Notes under the pieces: model-generated
Told to the model about the DNA's origin: nothing
Database searches by the model: none
The model's input: only the letters and a program-made list of their open reading frames with translations
Assembly (NCBI GenBank): GCA_021158845.1
Contig: JAGGSY010000130.1
Location: forward strand, 1 to 11,182
Direction: 5' to 3'
Length of the DNA stretch: 11,182 nucleotides
DNA from: Caldisericia bacterium
GTDB lineage: Bacteria; Caldisericota; Caldisericia; B22-G15
Made by a program: the position numbers and the translations under genes
In this document: positions 1 to 6,785 of the stretch, in pieces
Layout: every line of letters begins with the position of its first letter
Numbering within the stretch: the stretch's first letter is position 1

Positions 1-22
1 CCTCTATCAGATGAGGAAATAT

Positions 23-220
23 TTAAGATTCTTCGCATTTAAAGATAACAACAAATAAATCAATATCACTAAATTCATTGATGTTCCCTCTTGCAAGGGA
101 ACCAAACAGATATATTTTCTCTGCGCCAAGATTTATTAAGTCTTTAACGATTCTGTTTAAGTTTCTATTCAGTTTCTTGTATCTTTCCCTTTTTCTCTCT
201 AAAATTTCATCAATTTTCAT
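23..220 (-). pseudogene. Truncated MNT-family nucleotidyltransferase (antitoxin-like), probably decayed
   Basis: This 65-codon frame starts at ATG 220-218 and stops at TAA 25-23. A Lys/Arg-rich N-terminal helix is followed by the Pol-beta-type nucleotidyltransferase signature GSLARG (about residues 41-46) and SDIDLFVV (about 52-59), which supplies the first two metal-binding aspartates. MNT proteins of this type are usually about 95-140 residues long and carry a third acidic residue on a later strand. Here the frame ends seven residues after the DID strand, so the catalytic set is incomplete. The start overlaps the stop of a HEPN remnant by ATGA, the usual HEPN-MNT toxin-antitoxin layout, in which the MNT protein neutralises the HEPN RNase. 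Because the partner is also broken, I call this a remnant. A functional short variant or a sequencing frameshift near base 40 cannot be excluded. Confidence 0.65.
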
Positions 221-282
221 CTCATCCTCTCATCCACAAAATCTATAATTTTTTTTGCAATCTCCGTTGCTTCTTCATCTCT
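217..282 (-). pseudogene. C-terminal remnant of a HEPN-domain protein
   Basis: Read on the minus strand, the last 20 codons before TGA 219-217 encode an amphipathic helix containing DEEATEIAKKIIDFVDERM. This matches the closing helix of HEPN-domain proteins (Asp-rich start, alternating Ala/Ile, then the FV-E-R end). Its stop overlaps the start of the MNT gene by ATGA, as in intact HEPN-MNT operons. An in-frame TAA at 285-283 closes the frame upstream. Removing one base near 280 would join it to another open frame reaching about base 400, but that stretch does not read like the rest of a HEPN domain. The gene is therefore frameshifted, truncated, or interrupted by foreign DNA. The family call rests on one helix plus context. 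Confidence 0.5.
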
Positions 283-390
283 TTAAAGAATCTATTTTCC
301 ACATCTTAAGTATACCATTTCCTTCACACCAATATTTACTCCATTTTGCAACAAATAGTGCCTGGCACCCAGCGTTGCATTTTTTAAAAT
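283..390. other. Unexplained spacer between HEPN remnant and recA promoter
   Basis: I find no convincing gene here. A short minus-strand frame runs from ATG 408-406 to TAG near 291-289 (38 codons), and a second open frame overlaps it. Neither resembles a known family or continues the HEPN fold. The stretch includes an odd palindrome at 358-368. It may be an insertion that destroyed the HEPN gene or simply eroded coding DNA. Confidence 0.4.
358..368. repeat. 11-bp palindrome GTGCC-T-GGCAC
   Basis: GTGCCTGGCAC is a perfect inverted repeat with 5-bp arms and one central base, followed by two further C. It is the most GC-rich spot in an AT-rich intergenic region. It lies 23 bases upstream of the putative recA -35 box. 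It could be an operator half, the tip of a REP-like or transposon-derived element, or chance. It is too short and has no T-run, so it is not a terminator. Confidence 0.45.
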
Positions 391-419
391 TTGAAATTTA
401 GCCTCCATTTTGATAAAAT
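391..419 (+). promoter_or_regulatory. Putative sigma-70-type promoter for the recA operon
   Basis: A -35 box TTGAAA (391-396) and a -10 box TAAAAT (414-419) each match the consensus at five of six positions and are separated by the ideal 17 bases. Transcription would begin near 425-427. That leaves a short leader of about 26 bases carrying the recA Shine-Dalgarno site, and it places the ATG at 410 upstream of the transcript. I see no LexA-type dyad (neither the CGAAC-N4-GTTCG nor the CTGT-N8-ACAG type) overlapping it, so SOS control is not evident. This is the only good promoter I found for the whole gene string. Confidence 0.6.
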
Positions 420-434
420 TTATAAAAATTGTTC

Positions 435-443
435 AGGAGGTGA
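435..443 (+). promoter_or_regulatory. recA ribosome binding site
   Basis: AGGAGGTGA is a full-strength Shine-Dalgarno sequence. It lies eight bases before GTG 452 and decides the start. The longer frame from ATG 410 would bury this site inside the coding region and add 14 residues not found in RecA proteins. Confidence 0.85.
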
Positions 444-451
444 AATGGATC

Positions 452-1471
452 GTGGCTAACGAGAAAGATAGAGTATTGAATATAGCAATAAATGAAATAG
501 AAAAGAGATTTGGAAAGGGCTCCCTCATGAAGTTAGGAGATAAGAGAGCTCTACTTGATACAGAAGTGATCCCTACAGGAATATTAACTCTGGATGTCGC
601 CCTTGGAGTTGGAGGTTATCCTAAGGGAAGGATAATAGAGATCTTCGGTCAGGAAGGGAGTGGTAAATCCACTGTTGCACTTGAGGCAGTTGCGGAGGCA
701 CAGAGAAGAGGGGGAAACACAGTTTACATAGATGCAGAGCATGCCCTTGACCCTACCTATGCCGAAGCCATTGGTGTTGATCTCTCAAAGTTGTATATAT
801 CTCAACCAGATTCTGCCGAACAGGCTCTTGAGATCGCAGAGACACTGGCAAGAAGTGGTGCAGTGGATTTATTTGTAATAGATTCAGTTGCTGCTCTCGT
901 TCCAAAGGCTGAGCTTGAAGGTAGGATTGGAGATCAGTTTATGGCTCTTCAGGCAAGACTCATGTCTCAGGTTTTAAGAAGGTTGAATACTGCCATATCC
1001 AAATCAAAGACAGTTGCTTTATTTATAAATCAGGTTAGAGAGAAGGTGGGAGTTGTATTTGGAAATCCTGAAGTTACCCCCGGAGGCAGAGCTTTAAAAT
1101 TCTTCTCCACTGTAAGAATTGAGATAAGAAGAGCTGATTCTATAAAGGAAGGTGACCAGGTTATAGGAAATACAGTTAAGGCAAAGATTGTGAAAAATAA
1201 AGTTGCACCTCCATATAGGACTGCCTTCTTTGACATAATATATGGAAAGGGTGTATCAAAAGTTGGCTGTGTATTTGATGCTGCAGTGGATTTAAAAATC
1301 ATAGATAAATCTGGTTCATGGTACTCCTACAAGGGAAAAAAGATTGGACAGGGAAGGAAAAAGGTGATTGAGTTCCTTGATAAGGATAGAGAACTATTAA
1401 AAAAGATAGAGGAAGAGATAAGAAACATAGCTTTCCCAAAGCCGAAGGAAGCGGAAGAGAAGAAAGAGTAA
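452..1471 (+). CDS. recA: RecA recombinase
   Basis: ATP-dependent DNA strand-exchange protein that forms filaments on single-stranded DNA for homologous recombination and SOS signalling. With the GTG start it has 339 residues, normal for a RecA without a long acidic tail, and residue numbers match E. coli RecA. Walker A is GQEGSGKST (66-74, Lys72), the catalytic Glu96 lies in IDAEHALDP, and Walker B is LFVIDS (140-145). Gln194 and the loop-2 segment with FGNPE (203-207) and GGRALKF (211-217) are present. The N-terminal polymerisation helix is intact. Oddities are in DNA-binding loop 1, where the usual S-H-M/V-G reads Q-F-M-A (162-165), and in Walker A (Gln67-Glu-Gly69 instead of the common Pro-Glu-Ser). 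The Lys/Glu-rich tail is short. It is the first gene of a long operon, with a strong ribosome site; recX follows after 4 bases. Confidence 0.98.
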   Translation: MANEKDRVLNIAINEIEKRFGKGSLMKLGDKRALLDTEVIPTGILTLDVALGVGGYPKGRIIEIFGQEGSGKSTVALEAVAEAQRRGGNTVYIDAEHALDPTYAEAIGVDLSKLYISQPDSAEQALEIAETLARSGAVDLFVIDSVAALVPKAELEGRIGDQFMALQARLMSQVLRRLNTAISKSKTVALFINQVREKVGVVFGNPEVTPGGRALKFFSTVRIEIRRADSIKEGDQVIGNTVKAKIVKNKVAPPYRTAFFDIIYGKGVSKVGCVFDAAVDLKIIDKSGSWYSYKGKKIGQGRKKVIEFLDKDRELLKKIEEEIRNIAFPKPKEAEEKKE

Positions 1472-1475
1472 AATA

Positions 1476-1904
1476 GTGAATGATGAAGTTCTCTCCTATT
1501 CCCTGAGACTGCTGGGAAGAAAAGACTATTTTTCTTTTGAGTTAAAAATGAAATTAAAGAGAAAAGGGTTTAAGGATAGAGATATAGATGAGGTAGTTGA
1601 ATACCTTATAAAAGAGAAAATAATAGACGATGAGTCTCTCTTAAGGAGAGAGATAGAATATATGCAGAGCAAAGAGTGGGGGGAGAAGAAGATAGTTTAT
1701 AAATTGAGAAATAAGTCTCTCCCAATGGATTTTATTAAGAAGGGAATAAAGAATTATTTTGATAGAGAGAAGGATGTTGAGAATGCTTTAAGTTTGATGA
1801 AGAGAAAAAGCGATTCAAAAGACATATACTCTTTGCTTATTTCAAGGGGATTTACCCATTCCACAATAGTTGAGGCTAAAAGGAAAAAGGAGGAAAGAAG
1901 ATGA
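1476..1904 (+). CDS. recX: RecX, RecA regulatory protein
   Basis: Small, all-helical, basic protein that binds within the RecA filament groove and in most species restrains filament growth and ATPase activity. It has 142 residues, close to the usual 140-160. The N-terminal SLRLLGRKDYFSFELKMKL matches the family signature (A-L-x-x-L-x-x-R-x-x-S-x-x-E-L-x-x-K-L). It is followed by the KGF...DIDEVVEYL repeat, then two more three-helix repeats (KEWGEKKI at about residues 66-73, and SRGFTHSTI near the end). The start is GTG 1476; nearby ATGs are out of frame. The purine-rich recA end supplies only a weak ribosome site, which fits coupling to recA and lower output. Position directly after recA is classic and gives co-expression. 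Its end overlaps rny by ATGA. Confidence 0.9.
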   Translation: MNDEVLSYSLRLLGRKDYFSFELKMKLKRKGFKDRDIDEVVEYLIKEKIIDDESLLRREIEYMQSKEWGEKKIVYKLRNKSLPMDFIKKGIKNYFDREKDVENALSLMKRKSDSKDIYSLLISRGFTHSTIVEAKRKKEERR

Positions 1905-3448
1905 AGATTTCAATATTTTTATATGAGTTACTTATAATTGCCACATTTTTTCTTGGAGGAATAGTAGGATTCTATATAAGAAGGTACATAGCGGAGAGTA
2001 AAATTCAATCTGCTGAAAAAGAGGCAAAGAAGATAAAAGAAGAGGCTTTAAAACAGGCAGAGATTAGAGCTAAAGAGATGCTTTCCAAGGCAAGGGAAGA
2101 TGCCATAAGGATTAGAGGTGATGCTGAAAGGGAGCTTAAGAGAAGGAGACAGGAGATACAGAAAATAGAAACGAGGCTCTTTCAGAGGGAAGAGATGCTT
2201 GAAAGGAAACTTGAGGCAGTGGAGAGGAGAGAGAGGAGCGTATCACAGAAAGAGGAGGAGATTAGAAAGATTAAGGAAGCTTTAAAAAATCAATACGAGA
2301 GACACAAAAGAGAACTCTTAAGAGTTGCACAGCTTACAGAAGAGGAGGCAAGGGAAGAGCTCTTTAGAAAATTGGAGGAGGAGTTAAAGATAGATATTAG
2401 TAAGAAGATAAGACTCTATGAAGAGGAACTTAAGGAGAGACAGAAAGAGAAAGCCCAGGAGATACTTGCCACTGCAATTCAGAGAACTGCTGTGGATTTT
2501 GTCGGTGAATCAACCATAACTGTTGTTCCTCTTCCAAACGATGATATTAAGGGCAGAATAATTGGAAGAGAGGGGAGAAACATAAGAACCTTTGAGTCCC
2601 TCACTGAGACCGAACTTATAATTGATGATACTCCAGAAGCAGTGGTTATCTCCTCATATGATCCCATAAGAAGAGAGATTGCAAAACTCACCCTTGAAAA
2701 ACTCATTCTCGATGGAAGAATACACCCATCAAGAATTGAGGAAGTTTATGAAAAGGCAAAAGAGGAAATGGAGGAGATAATCCTGGAAGAGGGGAATAAA
2801 GCAATCCTTGAGGTAGGTATAGGGGATCTCCCCGTAGAACTAAAAAAACTCCTTGGGAAACTAAAATTTAGAACCAGTTATGGTCAGAATGTCCTTAAAC
2901 ACTCTCTTGAAGTTGCCTTCCTCGCGGGAACAATGGCAGCAGAGTTGGGAATGGATATAAAAACTGCAAAGAGAGCAGGTCTTCTACACGATATTGGAAA
3001 GGCTTTGGACAAAGAGATGGAGGGTCCTCATGCAATAATTGGAGGAGAGATTTTAAGAAAGTTTGGAGAGATAGAAAAGGTTATTCATGCTGTTCAGGCT
3101 CACCACAATGAGATTCAGCCAGAGACACCCCTTGATTTTATAATACAGGCTGCCGATGCAATTTCTGCTTCAAGACCAGGGGTAAGGAATGAAACAATTG
3201 AACAGTACATAAAGAGAATTCAGGAACTTGAGAAGATTGCATCCTCCTTTCCGGGTGTTGAGAAAGCATATGCACTTCAGGCAGGAAGGGAAGTCAGGGT
3301 ATTTGTTAAGCCAGATAGTATAGATGACATGCTTCTTCCTAAACTTGCCTATGATATTGCAAAAAAGATAGAGAATGAGGTCATGTATCCTGGGCAGATA
3401 AAAGTTTTAGTGGTAAGAGAGAGTAAAGCTGTAGGTTATGCAAAGTGA
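1901..3448 (+). CDS. rny: Ribonuclease Y, membrane-anchored endoribonuclease
   Basis: RNase Y (YmdA) starts mRNA decay by cutting single-stranded, AU-rich, often 5'-monophosphorylated RNA at the inner face of the membrane. At 515 residues it is close to the B. subtilis enzyme (520). One N-terminal membrane helix (about residues 6-27) is followed by a long charged coiled coil (about 30-195). A KH RNA-binding domain contains GRIIGREGRN (218-227). The HD phosphohydrolase domain has H-S-L-E-V (about 330) and the metal pair His363-Asp364 in LLHDIGKALD, then AHHNE and the conserved C-terminal region ending in VVRESKA. The start at ATG 1901 has a strong site, AGGAGG (1888-1893), and overlaps recX by four bases. 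The rny-ymdB pair next to recA is also seen in Firmicutes. Confidence 0.97.
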   Translation: MKISIFLYELLIIATFFLGGIVGFYIRRYIAESKIQSAEKEAKKIKEEALKQAEIRAKEMLSKAREDAIRIRGDAERELKRRRQEIQKIETRLFQREEMLERKLEAVERRERSVSQKEEEIRKIKEALKNQYERHKRELLRVAQLTEEEAREELFRKLEEELKIDISKKIRLYEEELKERQKEKAQEILATAIQRTAVDFVGESTITVVPLPNDDIKGRIIGREGRNIRTFESLTETELIIDDTPEAVVISSYDPIRREIAKLTLEKLILDGRIHPSRIEEVYEKAKEEMEEIILEEGNKAILEVGIGDLPVELKKLLGKLKFRTSYGQNVLKHSLEVAFLAGTMAAELGMDIKTAKRAGLLHDIGKALDKEMEGPHAIIGGEILRKFGEIEKVIHAVQAHHNEIQPETPLDFIIQAADAISASRPGVRNETIEQYIKRIQELEKIASSFPGVEKAYALQAGREVRVFVKPDSIDDMLLPKLAYDIAKKIENEVMYPGQIKVLVVRESKAVGYAK

Positions 3449-4251
3449 GAGTGATGTTTATAGGAGATATTGTTGGAAGAGGGGGGAGGAGGGTTATAAG
3501 AACTCTTCTTCCAGAGATAATTGATAGAGAAAGAATTGACCTTGTAATTGCCAATGTGGAGAATCTTGCAGGTGGATTTGGTATTACAGTAAAGACATTT
3601 AATGAGATTGTAAAAAGTGGTGTTGATGTGGGTACAGGTGGAAACCATATATGGGATAACAAGGAGTACAGGGAGGTCTTTGAGGATTTTAAAGGAAAAG
3701 TTTTAAGACCAGCAAATTATCCACCAGGCACTCCCGGTGATGGATACACTCTGGTAAAGGTTAATGGGGTTGATGTTGGTGTAATAAATCTTCAGGGTAG
3801 GATATTTATGGATCCAATAGACTGCCCGTTTAGGAAAGCTGATGAGATTCTTGATAAAATAAAAAATGTTAAAATAAAAATTGTTGATTTTCATGCAGAG
3901 GCTACCAGTGAAAAGAAAGCTATGTTTTTCTATCTTGATGGAAGAGTGAGTGCAGTTTTTGGTACACACACCCATATACAAACTGCTGATGAAGTGGTAT
4001 CATTGAAAGGGACTGCATACATTACAGATGTTGGAATGACTGGTAGCTTTGATTCTATTCTGGGTGTGAGAAAGGAAGATGCTATGGAGAAAATAATTAA
4101 AAGATTACCTACAAGATTTAGACAGGCAACTGGAGATTTGAGGTTAAATTCTGTTATTATTGAAGTTGATGAGAAAAGTGGTAAAACTTTGAAGATAGAG
4201 AGATTTAATAAAAACCTTGAAGAGGGGGTAAACGATGGAAAAGAGACTTAA
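3445..4251 (+). CDS. ymdB: YmdB-type metallophosphodiesterase (TIGR00282 family)
   Basis: Calcineurin-like fold enzyme of the YmdB/DR1281 family. It hydrolyses 2',3'-cyclic nucleotides in vitro and in B. subtilis affects biofilm and motility decisions. The length, 268 residues, is typical. All metal ligands of the family are in register: Asp8 (FIGDIVG), Glu39-Asn40 (in ANVENLAGG), Asn67-His68 (GGNHIWD), His150 (DFHAE), His175 and His177 (GTHTHIQTAD). The residue before Glu39 is Val where Gly is common. The GTG start overlaps the rny TGA as GTGA; ATG 3454 is a possible alternative that would lose three residues of the first strand. No strong Shine-Dalgarno site precedes it, so translation probably depends on ribosomes ending rny. 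Its substrate here is unknown, but pairing with RNase Y fits handling of cyclic-phosphate RNA ends. Confidence 0.92.
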   Translation: MRVMFIGDIVGRGGRRVIRTLLPEIIDRERIDLVIANVENLAGGFGITVKTFNEIVKSGVDVGTGGNHIWDNKEYREVFEDFKGKVLRPANYPPGTPGDGYTLVKVNGVDVGVINLQGRIFMDPIDCPFRKADEILDKIKNVKIKIVDFHAEATSEKKAMFFYLDGRVSAVFGTHTHIQTADEVVSLKGTAYITDVGMTGSFDSILGVRKEDAMEKIIKRLPTRFRQATGDLRLNSVIIEVDEKSGKTLKIERFNKNLEEGVNDGKET

Positions 4252-5554
4252 AGAGATTAAAGAAAGGATTAAAGAGGACAAATTATTAAAGTCCTTGAAT
4301 CTATTTTTTTCGCTTAACAATATTACTGTTTATCTTGTAGGTGGCTTTGTAAGAGATCTCCTTCTTGGGAAGGAGAGTAACGATATTGATATAGTTATTG
4401 ATGCTCCAACAAGTATAGTGAAAGCCCTTGCACACTTCTTAAATGGAAGTGTCTTCTATTTAAGAAAGAGAGAGATATACGCAAGGGTTATGATATTGAG
4501 TGAAGGAAGAAGGATTGATGTCTCCTTTGTCAATGAGGATAACCTGAAAGAGGAGTTGGAACGTAGAGATTTTACAATCAACTCTATGGCTATCAATCTA
4601 ACGAAGCTCTTCAAAGATAAAGATGACTTCTTTATTGATCTATTTGGGGGTCTCAATGATTTAAAGAAAAAGATTATAAGGCAGGTAAGAGATGATATTT
4701 ATGAAAAAGACCCTATAAGGATTTTGAGAGCTTTTAGATTCAAACACTCCTTGGGTTTCAAGATTGAGGATAAAACCCTTAAAACTCTATTAAGGGATAA
4801 GGATCTACTTGAGAAGGTTACGCCAGAGAGAATGCAGGATGAGTTCTTCAGAATACTCCTTATGGATAATGATATCCTTTACGATCTATACGAGACAAAG
4901 GTTCTAAATGTGATCTTCCCTCACCTGGATTTTGATTTTATGGATATGGCTTTGAAGAATCTGAAGGAATCCATGGAGAAACCAGAGAAGCTCTTTAAGA
5001 AGGAAGAGGTTAGAGAAGTTTTTGTAAATTTCTGGAATGAACCTGTTGGAAAGGAGATAACCCATCTTCAAACATTTAAACTTGCAGTACTTACATTTGG
5101 AGAAGAGACACCAGCACTATTTATAAGAAGAAGATTTGCCGCCTCTCTAAGAATATGTACGAAGGTTCAAAATGTAATATTTGCCTACAAGTATCTAAAA
5201 AATAGCTATGAAGAGGGACAGGATATCCTCGCTGTTGATTTTATTGGAACATTCTTTAGAACATACAAGAAAGAAACCATAGAGGCATATCTCCTTCTCT
5301 ACTTCACATTTAAATCTTCAAGAAAATTCCCAAAGAAAGAGGTGCTGAACTTTATAGGTCTATTTGTAAAGAATAGGTTTAGGTCTCTTGTAATATCAGG
5401 AAAGGAGATAGTAAGGGAGTATGGATTGACACCCTCACCATTTGTTGGAGATTTGCTCATGTATTTGAAGGCACATCAAATTCTTGAAAAGATAAAGACA
5501 AAGGAGGATGCCAAAGCTTTGATAGACAAATACTTGAAAAGGGGAAGTGAGTAA
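4235..5554 (+). CDS. cca: Class II tRNA CCA/poly(A) nucleotidyltransferase
   Basis: Template-independent polymerase adding CCA, part of CCA, or A residues to RNA 3' ends; 439 residues. The catalytic head domain is clear: LVGGFVRDLLLG (34-45), the metal pair Asp50/Asp52 in NDIDIV, RRDFTINSMA (110-119), DLFGGL (135-140) and KDPIRILRAFRF (158-169). A segment resembling the neck motif ExxR (TPERMQDEFFRIL) follows. The rest is a helical C-terminal half with no HD motif. The base-selecting motif usually written E-D-x-x-R reads Lys158-Asp159-x-x-Arg162 here, so CCA-adding, A-adding, CC-adding and poly(A) polymerase activity cannot be told apart by sight; the symbol is therefore provisional. The start at ATG 4235 follows AGAGGGGGT (4221-4229) inside the end of ymdB, a 17-base overlap. 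Confidence 0.9.
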   Translation: MEKRLKEIKERIKEDKLLKSLNLFFSLNNITVYLVGGFVRDLLLGKESNDIDIVIDAPTSIVKALAHFLNGSVFYLRKREIYARVMILSEGRRIDVSFVNEDNLKEELERRDFTINSMAINLTKLFKDKDDFFIDLFGGLNDLKKKIIRQVRDDIYEKDPIRILRAFRFKHSLGFKIEDKTLKTLLRDKDLLEKVTPERMQDEFFRILLMDNDILYDLYETKVLNVIFPHLDFDFMDMALKNLKESMEKPEKLFKKEEVREVFVNFWNEPVGKEITHLQTFKLAVLTFGEETPALFIRRRFAASLRICTKVQNVIFAYKYLKNSYEEGQDILAVDFIGTFFRTYKKETIEAYLLLYFTFKSSRKFPKKEVLNFIGLFVKNRFRSLVISGKEIVREYGLTPSPFVGDLLMYLKAHQILEKIKTKEDAKALIDKYLKRGSE

Positions 5555-6785
5555 ATTCTTCATTAAGACCTTTGGCTGTCAGATGAATGTCTACACATCA
5601 GACTACCTCCGCTCACTTCTCCTTTCCTCCCTATCCGAGACAGACAATCCAAAGGAAGCCGATTTTATTTTTATAAATACATGCGATGTTAGGGAGAAGG
5701 TAAGACACAAAATATACTCCTTTATTGGCTATGTGAATAAGGTAAAGAAAAAGGATGCAAAGGTATATGTCATAGGTTGCCTTGCACAGGTGGATAAAGA
5801 GAATATAGAAAAAAGATTTAATCCATACCTTGTTGGTCTTTACGATAGGGAAGAAGAACTTGAAGATATAGCTTCCTCTATAATAAAGCATGTCAAGAGA
5901 GAGAAAATAAAGAGAGTATCAGCCTATCTACCAATAATATACGGTTGTAATCATTTTTGTTCCTACTGCATTGTTCCCTATGCAAGAGGTAGGGAGGAGA
6001 GTAAGCCCTTAGAGAGAGTTATCAAAGAGGCTAAATTCCTCTTTAATTCAGGAACAAAAGAGTTAATCCTTATTGGCCAGAATGTTAATGACTATGGAAA
6101 GGATTTAGGACTTGAGGATGGCTTTATAGAAGTTATTAAAAGGGTTTCAAAAGTTGGTTTTTTAAGAGTTGGATTTTTAACCTCTCATCCAAAGAATTTT
6201 AAACTTAACTGGATAGATGAAATGAAAAGTATCCCAAACCTTCTCTCTATGTTCCACCTTCCACTTCAGAGTGGTTCAAATAAGGTTCTCAAGCTTATGA
6301 GAAGGGGTTATACGAGGGAAAAATTTAGAGAGCTTGTTGAAAAGGTTAGAGAGGTTTTTCCAAATGCTATGATCTCCACTGATATAATGGTTGGTTTTCC
6401 AGGAGAGGAGGAAAGGGACTTTATGGATACCATAGATTTGGTTAAAGAAATTGAGTTTGATAGAGCTTTTATGTTTATGTATTCAAAGAGACCAAAAACC
6501 TTATATTACAATATTCCAGATACTGTAAGTCATGAAGAAAAGTTGAATAGACTTAATTTCTTGATTGAAGTGCAGGATAGAATCACTTTGAAAAGGTATA
6601 GAAGTTTTATTGGAAGAGAGGTAGAGGTTCTTGTGGAGAATGTAAAGGATAAAAAAGGTATAGGTAAGGAGAAGAATGGAAGGGTGGTTGTCATTGATGA
6701 TGTAAGTGAGAAAGATGTTGGAAAATTGATAAAGGTTAAAATTTACGATGCAAATATAAGGGAACTCTTCGGGAAGAGGACATGA
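5547..6785 (+). CDS. miaB: MiaB, tRNA-2-methylthio-N6-dimethylallyladenosine synthase
   Basis: Radical-SAM methylthiotransferase that converts i6A37 to ms2i6A37 next to the anticodon of tRNAs reading UNN codons. The N-terminal UPF0004 domain has its three cluster cysteines, Cys11 (TFGCQMN), Cys46 (NTCDVRE) and Cys78 (IGCLAQ). The radical-SAM cluster motif is Cys134, Cys138, Cys141 (CNHFCSYC), followed by IVPYARGREESKP, IGQNVNDYG, HLPLQSGS and DIMVGFPGE. A C-terminal TRAM RNA-binding domain spans about 345-410. NTC-x-VREK and GREES favour MiaB over RimO or MtaB. At 412 residues it is somewhat shorter than most MiaB (about 440-470). The GTG 5547 start is forced, since the next ATG (codon 13) would remove Cys11. 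It overlaps the previous gene by 8 bases. Confidence 0.94.
   Translation: MSKFFIKTFGCQMNVYTSDYLRSLLLSSLSETDNPKEADFIFINTCDVREKVRHKIYSFIGYVNKVKKKDAKVYVIGCLAQVDKENIEKRFNPYLVGLYDREEELEDIASSIIKHVKREKIKRVSAYLPIIYGCNHFCSYCIVPYARGREESKPLERVIKEAKFLFNSGTKELILIGQNVNDYGKDLGLEDGFIEVIKRVSKVGFLRVGFLTSHPKNFKLNWIDEMKSIPNLLSMFHLPLQSGSNKVLKLMRRGYTREKFRELVEKVREVFPNAMISTDIMVGFPGEEERDFMDTIDLVKEIEFDRAFMFMYSKRPKTLYYNIPDTVSHEEKLNRLNFLIEVQDRITLKRYRSFIGREVEVLVENVKDKKGIGKEKNGRVVVIDDVSEKDVGKLIKVKIYDANIRELFGKRT

Noticed and set aside
410..451. Extended RecA start at ATG 410 (14 extra residues)
   Set aside because: It would lie upstream of the predicted transcript start and run through the strong Shine-Dalgarno site at 435-443; RecA proteins start at the MANEKDR-like position, GTG 452.
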